A stretch of DNA of 64,000 nucleotides from assembly GCA_030263715.1 (NCBI GenBank), contig SZPM01000009.1, positions 19,918 through 83,917 on the forward strand. The letters are read 5' to 3'. The position numbers were made by a program, and so were the translations under genes. Every line of letters begins with the position of its first letter. Within the stretch, counting starts at the first letter, position 1. Source of the stretch: ATM1 sp003577165. Lineage in GTDB: Bacteria; Armatimonadota; Fimbriimonadia; Fimbriimonadales; ATM1. The notes under the pieces were generated by a model. That model was not told the DNA's origin. It searched no databases and worked only from the letters and a program-made list of their open reading frames with translations. Positions 7,286 to 16,454 of the stretch are shown in pieces.

Positions 7286-9115
7286 CTACTCTACGGTAAC
7301 TGACTTCGCGAGGTTACGCGGCTGATCGATGTCGCAGCCGCGCAGTCGCGCGACGTGGTAGGCCAGCAACTGCAAGGGAAGAGCGCTTGCAAGGGCCGCG
7401 ATTGTGTGCGAGTCCGTGTGAGGAATGCGGATGACTTCGTCCGCTTCTTGCGGAGTGTGCGAATCGCTGTCCATCACGACCGCGACGACCGTACCGCCCC
7501 TCGCTTTTACTTCTTTGATGTTGCTGATCACCTTTTCGCGCGTCGTCGGGTTGGTCAGGCCGAAGACGGCAGCGACTCCCGGCTCCACGAGAGCGAGCGG
7601 CCCGTGCTTCATCTCTCCGGCGGGTGATTCCTGCGTCGGGATGTAAGCGATCTCTTTCATCTTGAGGGCGCCTTCCAGAGCGACGGCCGCGTCGGCCCCT
7701 CGTCCGAGGAAGAAGAGCAGCGGCGCGTTCTGGAGCCGTTCCGCCACGCGAACCACCTCCGCCTCCCGTTCCAGGCAGGCTTCGAGGGTCTCGGGAAGCC
7801 GCGTGAGGGCGTCAGTAAGCCTGTCGAGTTTCTCTCGGTCGGAACCGAAGAGCCTTGCGGCGTGGAGGGAGACCAGAGCGAGGGTGGCCACCTGCGCGGA
7901 GTACGCCTTCGTGCTCGCGACGCAGATCTCCGGGCCAGCTTGCGTGTAGATGACGGCGTCAGCCTCGCGAGCGATGCTGCTGCCCACGACGTTGACGATC
8001 GCCAGCGTTTTGACTCCCTGCTCCTTTGCGAGCCGCAACGCAGCGAGCGTGTCGGCGGTTTCGCCGCTCTGGCTGATCGCGAGAACGAGATCGTTGGGCC
8101 GGATGATCGGGTTGTTGTATCGGAACTCGCTTGCGTACTGGACCTCGACGGGGTGACGAATCAGGCCCTCGATCATGTACTTGCCGAGGAGACCGGCGTG
8201 ATATGCCGTTCCGCACGCGACGATGACGATGCGCTCGAATCGGCGCCATGTGTCCGCGTCGAAAGTGTCGGGCAGATGTACGGTTCCATCTTTGAGGAGC
8301 CTTCCGCTCAGGCAGTGACGAACCGCGGTTGGCTGCTCATGAATCTCCTTGATCATGAAATGCTCGTAGCCGCCCTTCTCGGCCGCTTCTACATCCCAAT
8401 CAATGGTGACAACCTTCGGCAACTTCGGCCGGCTTTCGGCATCTTCGAGATAGATCTCGTCCTTGGTGAGGACCGCAAGATCGCCTTCGTCCATCACGAT
8501 GACCTTTCGCGTGAAGGGCAGTAACGCCGGAATGTCGCTCGCGAGAAAGTTCTCGCCTTCTCCTACGCCTAACACTAGCGGACTCGCATTTCGCACCGCG
8601 ATGATCTTGTCCGGCTCATCCGTGCACATTACGACCATCGCGAACGCGCCTCGCAACCGTTGGACCGCGCGGCGAACCGCTTCGGTCAACGCACCGCACG
8701 TCTCGTACTCCTCGCCGACCACGTGTGCAGCGACTTCCGTGTCCGTCTCGCTCCGAAACGTGTGGCCCCGGGCCTTCAACTCCTGCGCCAACTCGAGGTA
8801 GTTCTCGATGATTCCGTTGTGAATCACCGCGATTCGGCCGGTGCGATCGTAATGCGGGTGTGCGTTGGAGTCGGTCGGAGCGCCGTGCGTTGCCCATCGG
8901 GAGTGGGCCATGGCCACATGAGCCTCCGGCCGAATCTCAGCGACTAATTGTCGAAGATTCGTGAGTTTTCCGGCACGTTTCAGAACCTCGATTCCGTGGT
9001 CCGTTCGAAAGGCGACGCCGGCGCTGTCGTATCCCCTGTATTCGAGTCGGGTGATCTGGTCGAGCACGATGCCGACCGCTTCCTTCGGGCCGATGTAACC
9101 GGCGATTCCACACAT
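7286..9115 (-). CDS. glmS: glutamine-fructose-6-phosphate aminotransferase GlmS
   Basis: A 609-residue GlmS, full length. After Met removal the nucleophile Cys1 is exposed (MCGIAGYIG). The glutaminase domain spans about residues 1-240 (HSRWATHG, GIIENY) and two SIS sugar-isomerase domains follow (SQSGETADT, STKAYSAQVATL). The C terminus ends DQPRNLAKSVTVE, the standard family ending. It makes glucosamine-6-phosphate for cell-envelope precursors. The start is fixed by the processed Cys. A TATAAT box 10 nt upstream leaves no room for a glmS ribozyme or a long leader. Confidence 0.98.
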   Translation of the reverse strand: MCGIAGYIGPKEAVGIVLDQITRLEYRGYDSAGVAFRTDHGIEVLKRAGKLTNLRQLVAEIRPEAHVAMAHSRWATHGAPTDSNAHPHYDRTGRIAVIHNGIIENYLELAQELKARGHTFRSETDTEVAAHVVGEEYETCGALTEAVRRAVQRLRGAFAMVVMCTDEPDKIIAVRNASPLVLGVGEGENFLASDIPALLPFTRKVIVMDEGDLAVLTKDEIYLEDAESRPKLPKVVTIDWDVEAAEKGGYEHFMIKEIHEQPTAVRHCLSGRLLKDGTVHLPDTFDADTWRRFERIVIVACGTAYHAGLLGKYMIEGLIRHPVEVQYASEFRYNNPIIRPNDLVLAISQSGETADTLAALRLAKEQGVKTLAIVNVVGSSIAREADAVIYTQAGPEICVASTKAYSAQVATLALVSLHAARLFGSDREKLDRLTDALTRLPETLEACLEREAEVVRVAERLQNAPLLFFLGRGADAAVALEGALKMKEIAYIPTQESPAGEMKHGPLALVEPGVAAVFGLTNPTTREKVISNIKEVKARGGTVVAVVMDSDSHTPQEADEVIRIPHTDSHTIAALASALPLQLLAYHVARLRGCDIDQPRNLAKSVTVE

Positions 9116-9125
9116 AGTCTGAGGG

Positions 9126-9131
9126 ATTATA
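9126..9131 (-). promoter_or_regulatory. glmS: -10 box of glmS (leaderless layout)
   Basis: Perfect consensus TATAAT on the minus strand, 10 nt before the glmS ATG. The predicted 5' leader is at most a few nt, so no riboswitch or ribozyme control of glmS is possible from this promoter. Confidence 0.65.
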
Positions 9132-9137
9132 ACGCCG

Positions 9138-10490
9138 CTACCAGTCCAATCGTCCCTCACCCGCCACGTTTTCGAGGCCGACGGAGAGGTCGACGTGGGG
9201 TCGGAGGAGTTCGTAGGCGAGGTCTTTTGGGTTCACGTTCTGGTCTGTGCAGAGCGCGGCTGCAGCCCCCGCCGCCTCGCCCAACGCGCGGCAAACGGGC
9301 TGTATTCGAACCGAGGACTGAGCCGCGAAGGTCGCGCTGAGGCATCGTCCGGCGACGAGCACGTTGTCGAGATCGCGCGGCACAAGACACCGGTATGGAA
9401 TCTCGTGGTAGTCGTTCGCCGGCAGTTTCTTGAGTTCAACGCCCCCCTCCGCGAGGTGGATGTCGATTGGATAACGGTTGCGTGCAACGGCATCTTCGAA
9501 CTTCCTGCAGGATTGATGATCCTCTTCCGTCAGGGTGTATAGGCCGACGATCCTTCGCGTCTCTCGGATGCCGAGCAGCGGGGCGATGACCGAGATGTAG
9601 CACTCCTCAAACCCGGGAAGGAACCGTCGGCAGAAATCGTGAATGCGCAATATCTTCTGTCTGCCGATCACCAAAGCCTGAGACCGTTCGAATGGATCAA
9701 GTGGATCGAAGCCGACGATGCGCGGACAGTTGAATGCAAGTTCGCGCGGTCTTCCCAACATGGTGAAGAACTGGAAGTAGCCGAGGTCGTCTTCCTCTAA
9801 GACGCCGGCTCGAATCGCTTCTCCAACTTGATCCGCAATTGGGCTCTGCTTCGCTTCGGCATAGCCGATGTGCAGGAAGTCTTCCCGATTCGGGTTGCCG
9901 TGGCCTTCCGACATCCCGGAGAAGAACCGAAGGACGGCCGATATTTCCACGTTCGCGAGGTTGAAGCGCAGAGTAACGGGCTGCTTCCTGCCCCCCGCCC
10001 CCCCGGACTCCGTCGTCCCGCCCGCCGCGTGGACGACGTCGGCATCGCCGGTGGCGTCGACGACGATTCTCGGCCGCACTACCCAGTCTCCTCCGGGGTA
10101 GGACAGGGTCAAAGACTCGACCCTGCCATCTTGTCGGGCGACCGATCGAACCGACGTGCTGAAGGCGATCTTTGCGCCAGCGCGGACGGCAAGGCGCTCA
10201 AGCGCGACGCTGAGGACGACGGGGTTGTACCAAACCTGGGCGTTCTCAAAGTCGGTCTCCGGCGAGAGGGCGGCGTGCTCTTCCTGGATCTCGAGGTTTA
10301 GGCCAGCCGAGAGTTGTCTGCCGCCGAGGTAGTTCGGCATCATCGGAGTGACCCAGCCCATGGACTGCGTCCCGCCGAGGGCCGAAAGTTCTTCGACGAT
10401 CAGGGTGTTCGCCCCCAGCCTGGCCGCCTTGATGCCGGCGACGGCCCCCGCCGTTCCACCGCCGCATACCAGGACGTCGAACTCCAGCAC
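9138..10490 (-). CDS. FAD-dependent oxidoreductase (FAD-binding PF12831-like)
   Basis: A 450-residue flavoprotein. The N terminus FDVLVCGGGTAGAVAGIKAARLG followed by LIVEE is a classic FAD-binding Rossmann motif. The middle has RIVVDATGDADV, seen in this family, and the C-terminal VLVAGRCLSATFAAQSSVRIQPVC is the second FAD-contact region. Such enzymes are often linked to sugar or amine catabolism in environmental bacteria; the substrate is unknown. The GTG at 10490 was chosen because TATAAC lies 7 nt upstream and because it starts two residues before the Rossmann strand; the longer open frame adds 31 unconserved residues. Confidence 0.83.
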   Translation of the reverse strand: MLEFDVLVCGGGTAGAVAGIKAARLGANTLIVEELSALGGTQSMGWVTPMMPNYLGGRQLSAGLNLEIQEEHAALSPETDFENAQVWYNPVVLSVALERLAVRAGAKIAFSTSVRSVARQDGRVESLTLSYPGGDWVVRPRIVVDATGDADVVHAAGGTTESGGAGGRKQPVTLRFNLANVEISAVLRFFSGMSEGHGNPNREDFLHIGYAEAKQSPIADQVGEAIRAGVLEEDDLGYFQFFTMLGRPRELAFNCPRIVGFDPLDPFERSQALVIGRQKILRIHDFCRRFLPGFEECYISVIAPLLGIRETRRIVGLYTLTEEDHQSCRKFEDAVARNRYPIDIHLAEGGVELKKLPANDYHEIPYRCLVPRDLDNVLVAGRCLSATFAAQSSVRIQPVCRALGEAAGAAAALCTDQNVNPKDLAYELLRPHVDLSVGLENVAGEGRLDW

Positions 10491-10497
10491 GGCGGGG

Positions 10498-10503
10498 GTT
10501 ATA
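10498..10503 (-). promoter_or_regulatory. -10 box of FAD oxidoreductase (leaderless layout)
   Basis: TATAAC on the minus strand, preceded by CCGG and ending 7 nt before the GTG start at 10490. Confidence 0.55.
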
Positions 10504-10646
10504 CCGGTTGAATCGGCCACCAAAAGAGGAAAGGGAGCGCCGAAGCCGCACGACGCTCCCGATGTTCCATCCGGGCCGGTCAAATCCGTTTAGAGGGTGA
10601 TCTCAATGGTGGAGACGGCGGTCCCGCGGCAAAAGCCGCAGCCAAT

Positions 10647-11453
10647 TCAGAGCCTGATTTCGAGGCCGTCGTAGCCGACCGTGATGCCGTGCGGCTCGAA
10701 GAAAGCCTGCAATTCGCCGTGCGTCGCCCGGCCCGTATGGGCGTGGTGGGAGGTGCACACGACGGTGCTGTTTGAGGCCGCTCCCATCTGGCGCAGCCGG
10801 CCGACCACGTCACGGACATCTTGGGCCGCAAGGTGGCCGGAATACTCGGTGGGATTCAGTCCCTCCGTACATTCGATGACGATGCCGTCGAATTTCCACC
10901 GCTGAAGCGCGTCCCATGTAGGCTCCTCGTAATAGCCCGTGTCTACCGCATACAGAATTGTCTTCTCTCGCGCGATCACGAAGTTGAAGCACTCCTCGCT
11001 GTCCGAGTGCTTGGCAGAAATCGGCGTGACTTCATAGTCGCAGACTCGGACCGTGCGTCCGGTTTCCAACGGATAGAGACTCGGACGCCGCCCTTCCTCG
11101 AGTTCCGCTTGGATTCTCTCAATCACCGTCGAGCCGCCGTACACGGGCGGCACAGGCGTTCCTGAGTCCACGAAAGGTGGATACATGTACTGGAACTCCC
11201 GTGGCGCAAGATGGTCATCGTGCGAATGGGTGATCAGGATGGCGCGCCAGTCGCGCGGATCGAGGCGGCATCGCTGGATTTGCGCAAGCGTATCCGGACC
11301 GAAGTCAATTTTAAGTTCGCCGTTGATCAGTGCGCTCGCGCGCGTCCGGACGTCCTTTCCTCCGTTGAGTCTGGCGTGATCAGAGACGGGCGAACTTGCC
11401 CACAGTGCGGGGATGCCGTCGGCTCCCCCTGATCCCATTAGAAGTATGTTCAC
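10647..11453 (-). CDS. metallo-beta-lactamase-fold hydrolase (PhnP-like)
   Basis: A 268-residue MBL-fold protein. It opens NILLMGSGGADGIP, as in PhnP-type phosphodiesterases, and carries the metal-binding THSHDDHLAP motif (about residue 95), a later His in AKHSDSEE, Asp in VDTGYYE and SHHAHTG near the C terminus. Likely a cytoplasmic phosphodiesterase or other ester hydrolase; substrate unknown. The GTG start overlaps the TGA of the DUF1015 gene (GTGA), so translation is coupled. The 156 bp between its stop and the FAD-oxidoreductase start hold only a weak GCGGC-AAAA-GCCGC hairpin. Confidence 0.8.
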   Translation of the reverse strand: MNILLMGSGGADGIPALWASSPVSDHARLNGGKDVRTRASALINGELKIDFGPDTLAQIQRCRLDPRDWRAILITHSHDDHLAPREFQYMYPPFVDSGTPVPPVYGGSTVIERIQAELEEGRRPSLYPLETGRTVRVCDYEVTPISAKHSDSEECFNFVIAREKTILYAVDTGYYEEPTWDALQRWKFDGIVIECTEGLNPTEYSGHLAAQDVRDVVGRLRQMGAASNSTVVCTSHHAHTGRATHGELQAFFEPHGITVGYDGLEIRL

Positions 11454-12739
11454 GGCGCCTCAAAGTCGGACAGCGACCACATCACGAGGCCACTCAGGAG
11501 TTTAGGATAGTAGTAAGTTGACTTTTGCGGCATCTTCTCGCCCGCCTCCGCTATCAGGCGCATATCCTCGACGGAGGGCGGATTTGTAATCACGGCGGCG
11601 ACGTCCGTGCTCTCCTTAACCCTCGCGAGGGCTTCTGCCGCGTTCCGCGTGTATTCGATGCGCTCGAGGCCCTCGATTTCGAATGCCCGCTTGAGCAGAA
11701 CGTCGTGCAGGATCGAGACATCGAGCATCTTGAGACGGTCGCTTCCCAAGGCGTCCGACAATGAAAGCGCATCGCGCGGACTCGCCAGCGTGGCGAAAAA
11801 CCCGATGTTGCCAGGAAGCGCGATCCCGAACGCCCTGCAATCTGACGCAGCAGCGGACATCACTGCCTCGGGAAGGTCGTCATTTGCGACCTTTCTCACG
11901 TTGAAGTACCGTTGGAGTCGGTTCTCCACCTGTGCGAACGGAATGTTCCACCTCGTGATGATTCGGTGAGTCGGCAGAAGAACAAGGCCCGGGTCGGACA
12001 TGGACGAAAGGGAGATCAGCATGAAGTCTTCTGCGATCAAGCCGTCGTGGGGGCCCGCAGCCTCCCGAAAGGCGAGCGCCGTTTCGTAACGATGATGACC
12101 GTCCGCGATCCAAACTCGCTCGCGCTCCATAGCAGCGGCGATCGAGGCCACGTCTTCGGGATGAGTGCAAACATCGAGGCGATGTTGAATCCCATCGTCG
12201 GTGGTGACGCTGACCGCTTCGTCGAAATGCGCTCTGGAAATTGCGTGTTCGACGCGCGCTAACTCGTCCTGATACAAACCAAAGATCGATTCCAATTGCG
12301 CCCGCGTGGCCTCAAGCAGGCGGAGGCGGTCCTCCTTGTGTTTTGGGAAGGTCTGTTCATGCGGAAGCACGATCCCTTTTTCGTAAGGCTCCAACTTGAG
12401 GAGGCAGACGAGGGCACTGCGAGTGTGCTGCTGCCCGGTAACGGGGTTATTGAACGTCTGCGAATAGCGATAGAAGGCGGGCGTAGGTTCCGGCTGCAGC
12501 GCCCCCTCTCTGCGCCACTCCGCGAGCCTCGAGGCGCTGCGTCCGTACTTGACGAACTTGCTCCGATCGTCCGGCAGTTGCTCAGGGAGCGTCAGCCAGG
12601 TGACGTTGTGCTCCGATTGCGCTCCCAGGGCTTCGCGCTCTTCGGGAGTGATGACGTCATATGGTGGAGCGACCAGAGCTTCGAGGCGGCCCGCGGCAGG
12701 GGTGAAGCGAAGGCCGCGGAAGGGGCGAATGGTAGCCAT
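11450..12739 (-). CDS. DUF1015 family protein
   Basis: A 429-residue member of the widespread DUF1015 family. The diagnostic start is IRPFRGLRFTP followed by VAPPYDVITPEEREAL; further conserved blocks are YRYSQTF, LPHEQTFPKHKEDRLRLLEATRAQLESIFGLY and VWIADGHHRYETALAFRE. The last resembles a metal or nucleotide site, but the biochemical role is not established. Often found near serine or central metabolism genes; here it is the first gene of a pair with an MBL-fold hydrolase. The ATG at 12739 sits 9 nt after TATAGT; an ATG eight codons upstream would overlap that box. Confidence 0.85.
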   Translation of the reverse strand: MATIRPFRGLRFTPAAGRLEALVAPPYDVITPEEREALGAQSEHNVTWLTLPEQLPDDRSKFVKYGRSASRLAEWRREGALQPEPTPAFYRYSQTFNNPVTGQQHTRSALVCLLKLEPYEKGIVLPHEQTFPKHKEDRLRLLEATRAQLESIFGLYQDELARVEHAISRAHFDEAVSVTTDDGIQHRLDVCTHPEDVASIAAAMERERVWIADGHHRYETALAFREAAGPHDGLIAEDFMLISLSSMSDPGLVLLPTHRIITRWNIPFAQVENRLQRYFNVRKVANDDLPEAVMSAAASDCRAFGIALPGNIGFFATLASPRDALSLSDALGSDRLKMLDVSILHDVLLKRAFEIEGLERIEYTRNAAEALARVKESTDVAAVITNPPSVEDMRLIAEAGEKMPQKSTYYYPKLLSGLVMWSLSDFEAP

Positions 12740-12748
12740 GCCATCTTT

Positions 12749-12754
12749 ACTATA
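12749..12754 (-). promoter_or_regulatory. -10 box of DUF1015 gene
   Basis: TATAGT on the minus strand, 9 nt before the ATG at 12739. It shares a 71 bp divergent region with the ispA promoter. Confidence 0.55.
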
Positions 12755-12797
12755 GCCCAGCACTGTTCGATTTCCATCAACTTCGCCGCCTCCGCGC

Positions 12798-12803
12798 TAA
12801 ACT
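12798..12803 (+). promoter_or_regulatory. ispA: -10 box of ispA (leaderless layout)
   Basis: TAAACT ends 7 nt before the GTG start of the polyprenyl synthase. No Shine-Dalgarno site is present. Confidence 0.5.
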
Positions 12804-12810
12804 CGGGACT

Positions 12811-13689
12811 GTGTTCCCATATCCTGGCGAACAGCAACTCCGCAATCTGATCGAGGCGCGGCTCGATCAGGTGCTGCCAGCGTCGGAGGAGCCGCCCACC
12901 CGACTGCACGAAGCGATGCGGTATTCGGTGCTGGGGGGTGGCAAACGGTTTCGAGCCCTCGTCTGCATCGCGTCTTCGGTCGCGACGGGCGGGTCCGTAG
13001 ACCAAGCCTTAGATCCGGCGTGTGCGGCCGAGTTGGTTCACTGCTTTTCCCTCGTCCACGATGATCTGCCTTCAATGGATGACGACGCACTGAGGAGGGG
13101 CAAGCCCACGTGCCATCGAGTCTTCGGGGAGGGGCTGGCCCTGTTGGCCGGCGACGCGCTGTTTGCGCTCGCCTTCGAGGTGCTCGCCCGGATGGAGGCT
13201 CCGCCCAGCGTGACGACTCGGTGCCTCCAGTGGCTCTCTGAAGCATCGGGCACCAAAGGGATGGTCGGCGGCCAGACGATGGACATCGAAGCCGAGAACA
13301 GCGCCCTCGATCCATCCGACCTTCGGGGAATCCACGAGAGGAAGACGGGAGCATTGGTGGGAGCCAGCTGCGCGATGGGCGGCGCTTGCGCTGGCGCAGC
13401 AGAAGAACAGCAGCGCGCCCTCTTCGAATTCGGCCAGTTGGTGGGTTTGGCGTTCCAGATTTGGGACGACGTTCTCGATGAAGAAGGCGATGCCTCGATG
13501 ATGGGAAAGAACGCAATGTCGGACAGAACGAAAATGAAGGCGACCTACGTTTCGATTCTCGGGCTTGAGGAAGCGCGCGGGGAGGCAGAACGGATACTCG
13601 ACTTAGCGATGAAGGTCGCGGGACCTTTTGGTGAAAAGGCGGAGGCCCTTCGCAACTTCGCGAAGCGCGCGATTCGAAGGGAGTGTTAG
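12811..13689 (+). CDS. ispA: short-chain polyprenyl (farnesyl/geranyl) diphosphate synthase
   Basis: A 292-residue trans-prenyltransferase of IspA length. The first Asp-rich motif is DDLPSMDDDALRRGKPT, with the two extra residues typical of bacterial farnesyl synthases; the second is FQIWDDVLDEEGD. GGGKRFRALV near residue 42 binds the diphosphate. It condenses IPP with DMAPP/GPP to C15 (or C20) for quinones and undecaprenyl phosphate. GTG start after TAAACT. The TAG stop interlocks with the PP2C stop (TTAG). Chain length is not certain from sequence alone. Confidence 0.92.
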   Translation: MFPYPGEQQLRNLIEARLDQVLPASEEPPTRLHEAMRYSVLGGGKRFRALVCIASSVATGGSVDQALDPACAAELVHCFSLVHDDLPSMDDDALRRGKPTCHRVFGEGLALLAGDALFALAFEVLARMEAPPSVTTRCLQWLSEASGTKGMVGGQTMDIEAENSALDPSDLRGIHERKTGALVGASCAMGGACAGAAEEQQRALFEFGQLVGLAFQIWDDVLDEEGDASMMGKNAMSDRTKMKATYVSILGLEEARGEAERILDLAMKVAGPFGEKAEALRNFAKRAIRREC

Positions 13690-14510
13690 CCTTCGCGACG
13701 CTCGAGGCTATCCACGCGAACGACTAAGACGGTGCAGTTGTCTTGTCCCCCCCCGATAAGAGCCGAGCCGACCAACTTCCAGGCCGCTTCGGACGGCGGA
13801 AGCGTCAAAGCCTGCGCGATTTCGTCATCCTGGACGTGATTCGTTAGCCCATCCGAACAGAGCAAGAACACGTCGTTCTGCATCAGGTCAAAGATCTCAA
13901 CATCGGGCTCGACGGAGTCGTCCGCGCCGATGGCTCTCGTGAGCACGTGGGCGTACGGATGGCTTTCCGCCTGCTTAGGAGTGAGCGTGCCTGCGCGAAC
14001 CTGTTCCTCGACAAAGGTGTGGTCACACGTCAGCTGCTCAAGGCGCTCTTCGCGCAACCGATAAATGCGAGAGTCGCCGACTTGCGTCAAGATTCCCTTG
14101 TCCTGGCAGAGAATCAAGGCGGAGAGGGTCGTGCCCATGCCATGGCGTCCCGGAACTTGCCTTGCCACGTCGAGCACGAACCGATTCGCCGCTCTCGCCG
14201 CTTCCCGGGCGGCCCGGGACGGATCCGGCGAAGAGTGATGGAGATACACGTCGATGAAAGTCTTGCAGGTGAGTTCGCTCGCGATCTGGCCGGCAGCGTG
14301 CCCTCCCATGCCGTCGCATAGAACGAACACCATTCCTTTCGAGGCAAGCAGCGCGTCCGACTCGGGAATGAAGAACTCGAATTTGTCCTCGTTGTTTTCC
14401 CGAACGCGGCCGAGATCGGTTTTGCAGGCGATCGACACACGAGGCACGACGCGTAGCGGCTCTTCAACAATCAGGTCTTCGCGGGAGTACTCAGCCGTGG
14501 TTTCTTCCAT
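13686..14510 (-). CDS. PP2C-type serine/threonine protein phosphatase
   Basis: A 274-residue PPM phosphatase. Metal-site motifs are all present: TDLGRVRENNEDKF (Asp at the start), VLCDGMGGHAAGQIASE, LTQVGDSRIYRLR, FLLCSDGLTNHV and GGGQDNCTVLVV. The catalytic domain covers about residues 25-270. No membrane segment, so a soluble regulator that removes phosphate from Thr/Ser. One base separates it from the upstream FHA-protein gene, making a writer-less reader/eraser pair; the matching Hanks-type kinase is not in this window. The last metal motif is coded by an 8-C tract (plus strand 13747-13754). Confidence 0.93.
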   Translation of the reverse strand: MEETTAEYSREDLIVEEPLRVVPRVSIACKTDLGRVRENNEDKFEFFIPESDALLASKGMVFVLCDGMGGHAAGQIASELTCKTFIDVYLHHSSPDPSRAAREAARAANRFVLDVARQVPGRHGMGTTLSALILCQDKGILTQVGDSRIYRLREERLEQLTCDHTFVEEQVRAGTLTPKQAESHPYAHVLTRAIGADDSVEPDVEIFDLMQNDVFLLCSDGLTNHVQDDEIAQALTLPPSEAAWKLVGSALIGGGQDNCTVLVVRVDSLERREG

Positions 14511-14511
14511 G

Positions 14512-15372
14512 TCACTCTTTCAGGCGAATGCGCAAAGTTTTTGCGCCGATCATGATCTCATCGTCCGGATTGATCCGCACCGGCTCGTTAGGCACCATTC
14601 GCGCTCCATTTAGCATCGTGCCGTTTGTGCTCCCGACGTCGGTGAGGAGGATCTCTGACTCAGTGACCTCGATTGTTGCGTGAGATCCGGAGACGTACGG
14701 ATCGGAGATCACGATGTCGTTGGAGTCCTTCCGGCCGAGGGTATTCGAGCCTGGCTTTAAAGGAAATGGCTCGCCGTCGATTTCCAGCGTCGCGCGCGAT
14801 GCGTCTACGGTTGGGGGTGCGGCGATGGACTGAGTCTTCGACGAAACCGGAATTTGGGTTGCGGCCGACTCGCCAGGAAGACTTAACGTCAAGCCGACTC
14901 CTCCGAACTCGACGCGATCCCCGGCCATCAGTTCGATTTCGGCGTCCGGCGCGAGTTTCTCGCCTCGGACCGTTGTGCCGTTCGTGCTGCCCAAGTCCTT
15001 CACAAAGACGCTCGATCCTTCCATGCGGATGACAGCGTGTTTCCTGCTTACCTTCGCATCCATCAGCAGGATGTCGCCCTCGCGTCCAACAAGGTTGTCA
15101 CCCGGCCTGAGGTGCTGTTCTCGGCCACTCTCGTCGACGAGGCAAGGAAGTCGAACCGCCGGCGCGCCGAAGGCGTCGTCGGGCAGCGCGTCGGACATGG
15201 AGAAGATCAGCCCGCACTCGATGCAGTAGACCATGCCGGGCCCATTGAAGGTCTTGCACACGGGACACTGCACGGGCTGCAAGGTCTGAGTGACGTTGGC
15301 TGTCGGCGCCAACGTCATTACGGTCCGGTTGGGATCCGTGGGCAGCATCTGCGTACGATTCGGGTCCGTCAT
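14512..15372 (-). CDS. zinc-ribbon protein with two FHA domains
   Basis: A 286-residue phosphothreonine-reading protein. Residues 1-32 carry a duplicated Thr motif (DPNRTQML, DPNRTVMT); a zinc ribbon follows (CPVCKTFN, then CIECG); then FHA domain 1 (VGREGDILLMDAKVSRKHA, LGSTNGT) and FHA domain 2 (LGRKDSNDIVISDPYVSGSHA, VGSTNGTMLNG). Both FHA domains keep the Arg, Ser and Asn that contact pThr. The N-terminal Thr repeats look like kinase sites that the FHA domains could bind in cis, as in GarA/OdhI. Start at the second Met of the open frame. Cotranscribed with the PP2C gene. Confidence 0.86.
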   Translation of the reverse strand: MTDPNRTQMLPTDPNRTVMTLAPTANVTQTLQPVQCPVCKTFNGPGMVYCIECGLIFSMSDALPDDAFGAPAVRLPCLVDESGREQHLRPGDNLVGREGDILLMDAKVSRKHAVIRMEGSSVFVKDLGSTNGTTVRGEKLAPDAEIELMAGDRVEFGGVGLTLSLPGESAATQIPVSSKTQSIAAPPTVDASRATLEIDGEPFPLKPGSNTLGRKDSNDIVISDPYVSGSHATIEVTESEILLTDVGSTNGTMLNGARMVPNEPVRINPDDEIMIGAKTLRIRLKE

Positions 15373-15413
15373 AGAAGTTCTGTCTTTCCCCAGGGGAATT
15401 GTGGCCGATCCGG

Positions 15414-16394
15414 TCAATTCCGCAAGGAGACTGGCGCTCCGGACGCGGCCGATTCATATCCTGCGATGGCAACTTTGGATGCGACGAGTCCGTCGGTGAG
15501 GCTGATTGCAGGGAGGCCGCCCTCCATCACCTTCACGAAGTCGGTGACCAAGCCCGCATCGAGGTCCGAACCGTACGAAGCCACTTTATGCCTCATGTCT
15601 CCGTTGGTGAACACGTCGAGCGCCTGAGCGAACATGTCGAGTTCGAGCACGCCGCGCTCGCAGACAACCGTGAGCTTCACGTCACCCCACGTCTTCCAAC
15701 TCTTCGGACGTGACCAACTTGCGTCAATCGTTGCGAACACGCCATTGCCGAAGCGGACGTGGAGCATGGCGGAGTCCTCCCAGTCGCAGCCGTACATGTT
15801 GTTGCCGGTTTGGGCATACACTTCAACCGGTTCCTCCTCCAGCAACACTCGGAGCAGGTCGGCGACGTGGACGGTGTGATCCATCATGGCCCCTCCCCCG
15901 CTCTCTTCGACTTCGACGAACCAACCGAACGGGCACATGCCGTGGTTCGTCGCCGCGATGCCGAGAACCGCTCCAACCTCACCAGACCTCACGCGGTCGC
16001 ATAGGCGAGCGAACGCCCCACTGTAGCGACAGGGAAAGGCGGTCATCAACCTCGCGCGAGACGACTCTTCGGCGGCGCGCATTCTGAGGCCATCCGCCTC
16101 GCTTGTGACCAAGGGCTTCTCGCACAGCACAGGTTTGTCTGCCTCAAGGGCAAGGATGCAGAGGTCTGCGTGCCTCGTGTTCGAACTGGTGACGATGAGC
16201 CCGTCTGACTCGGCGACGACGGCTTCCGGAGTGTCGAGGACTCGTGAGCCGAACCGCTCGGCAAACGCGCTCGCCGCGTTTGGATCGGGGTCCCAGACGC
16301 CTGAGATCAGGGCGTCAGGCCGGCCGGTGATCGCCGCGGCGTAGCCGTAGGAGTGCATGTGAGCCACGGACAGGAATCCGATTCTGCGGGTCAT
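15414..16394 (-). CDS. Gfo/Idh/MocA-family oxidoreductase
   Basis: A 326-residue NAD(P)-dependent dehydrogenase of the glucose-fructose oxidoreductase/inositol dehydrogenase group. The Rossmann entry is atypical: GFLSVAHMHSYGYAAAI replaces the usual GxGxxG-A, retaining the fold position. The catalytic EKP motif (VLCEKPLVTSEADG) is intact, and GGGAMMDHTVHVADLLRVLL is the conserved substrate-side helix with the active-site His. Acts on a sugar or cyclitol; substrate unknown. The ATG at 16394 was chosen because it is one residue before the first strand. It lies 41 bp upstream of the FHA gene. Confidence 0.85.
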   Translation of the reverse strand: MTRRIGFLSVAHMHSYGYAAAITGRPDALISGVWDPDPNAASAFAERFGSRVLDTPEAVVAESDGLIVTSSNTRHADLCILALEADKPVLCEKPLVTSEADGLRMRAAEESSRARLMTAFPCRYSGAFARLCDRVRSGEVGAVLGIAATNHGMCPFGWFVEVEESGGGAMMDHTVHVADLLRVLLEEEPVEVYAQTGNNMYGCDWEDSAMLHVRFGNGVFATIDASWSRPKSWKTWGDVKLTVVCERGVLELDMFAQALDVFTNGDMRHKVASYGSDLDAGLVTDFVKVMEGGLPAISLTDGLVASKVAIAGYESAASGAPVSLRN

Positions 16395-16454
16395 CGCGGC
16401 GAAATTGGCCCTTCTGGGCTGCGCTCCATGCGCCGACAATACCTACCAGCGGCA

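Noticed and set aside
9116..9160. glmS ribozyme
   Set aside because: Only about 10 nt separate the TATAAT box from the start codon; there is no space for a ribozyme.
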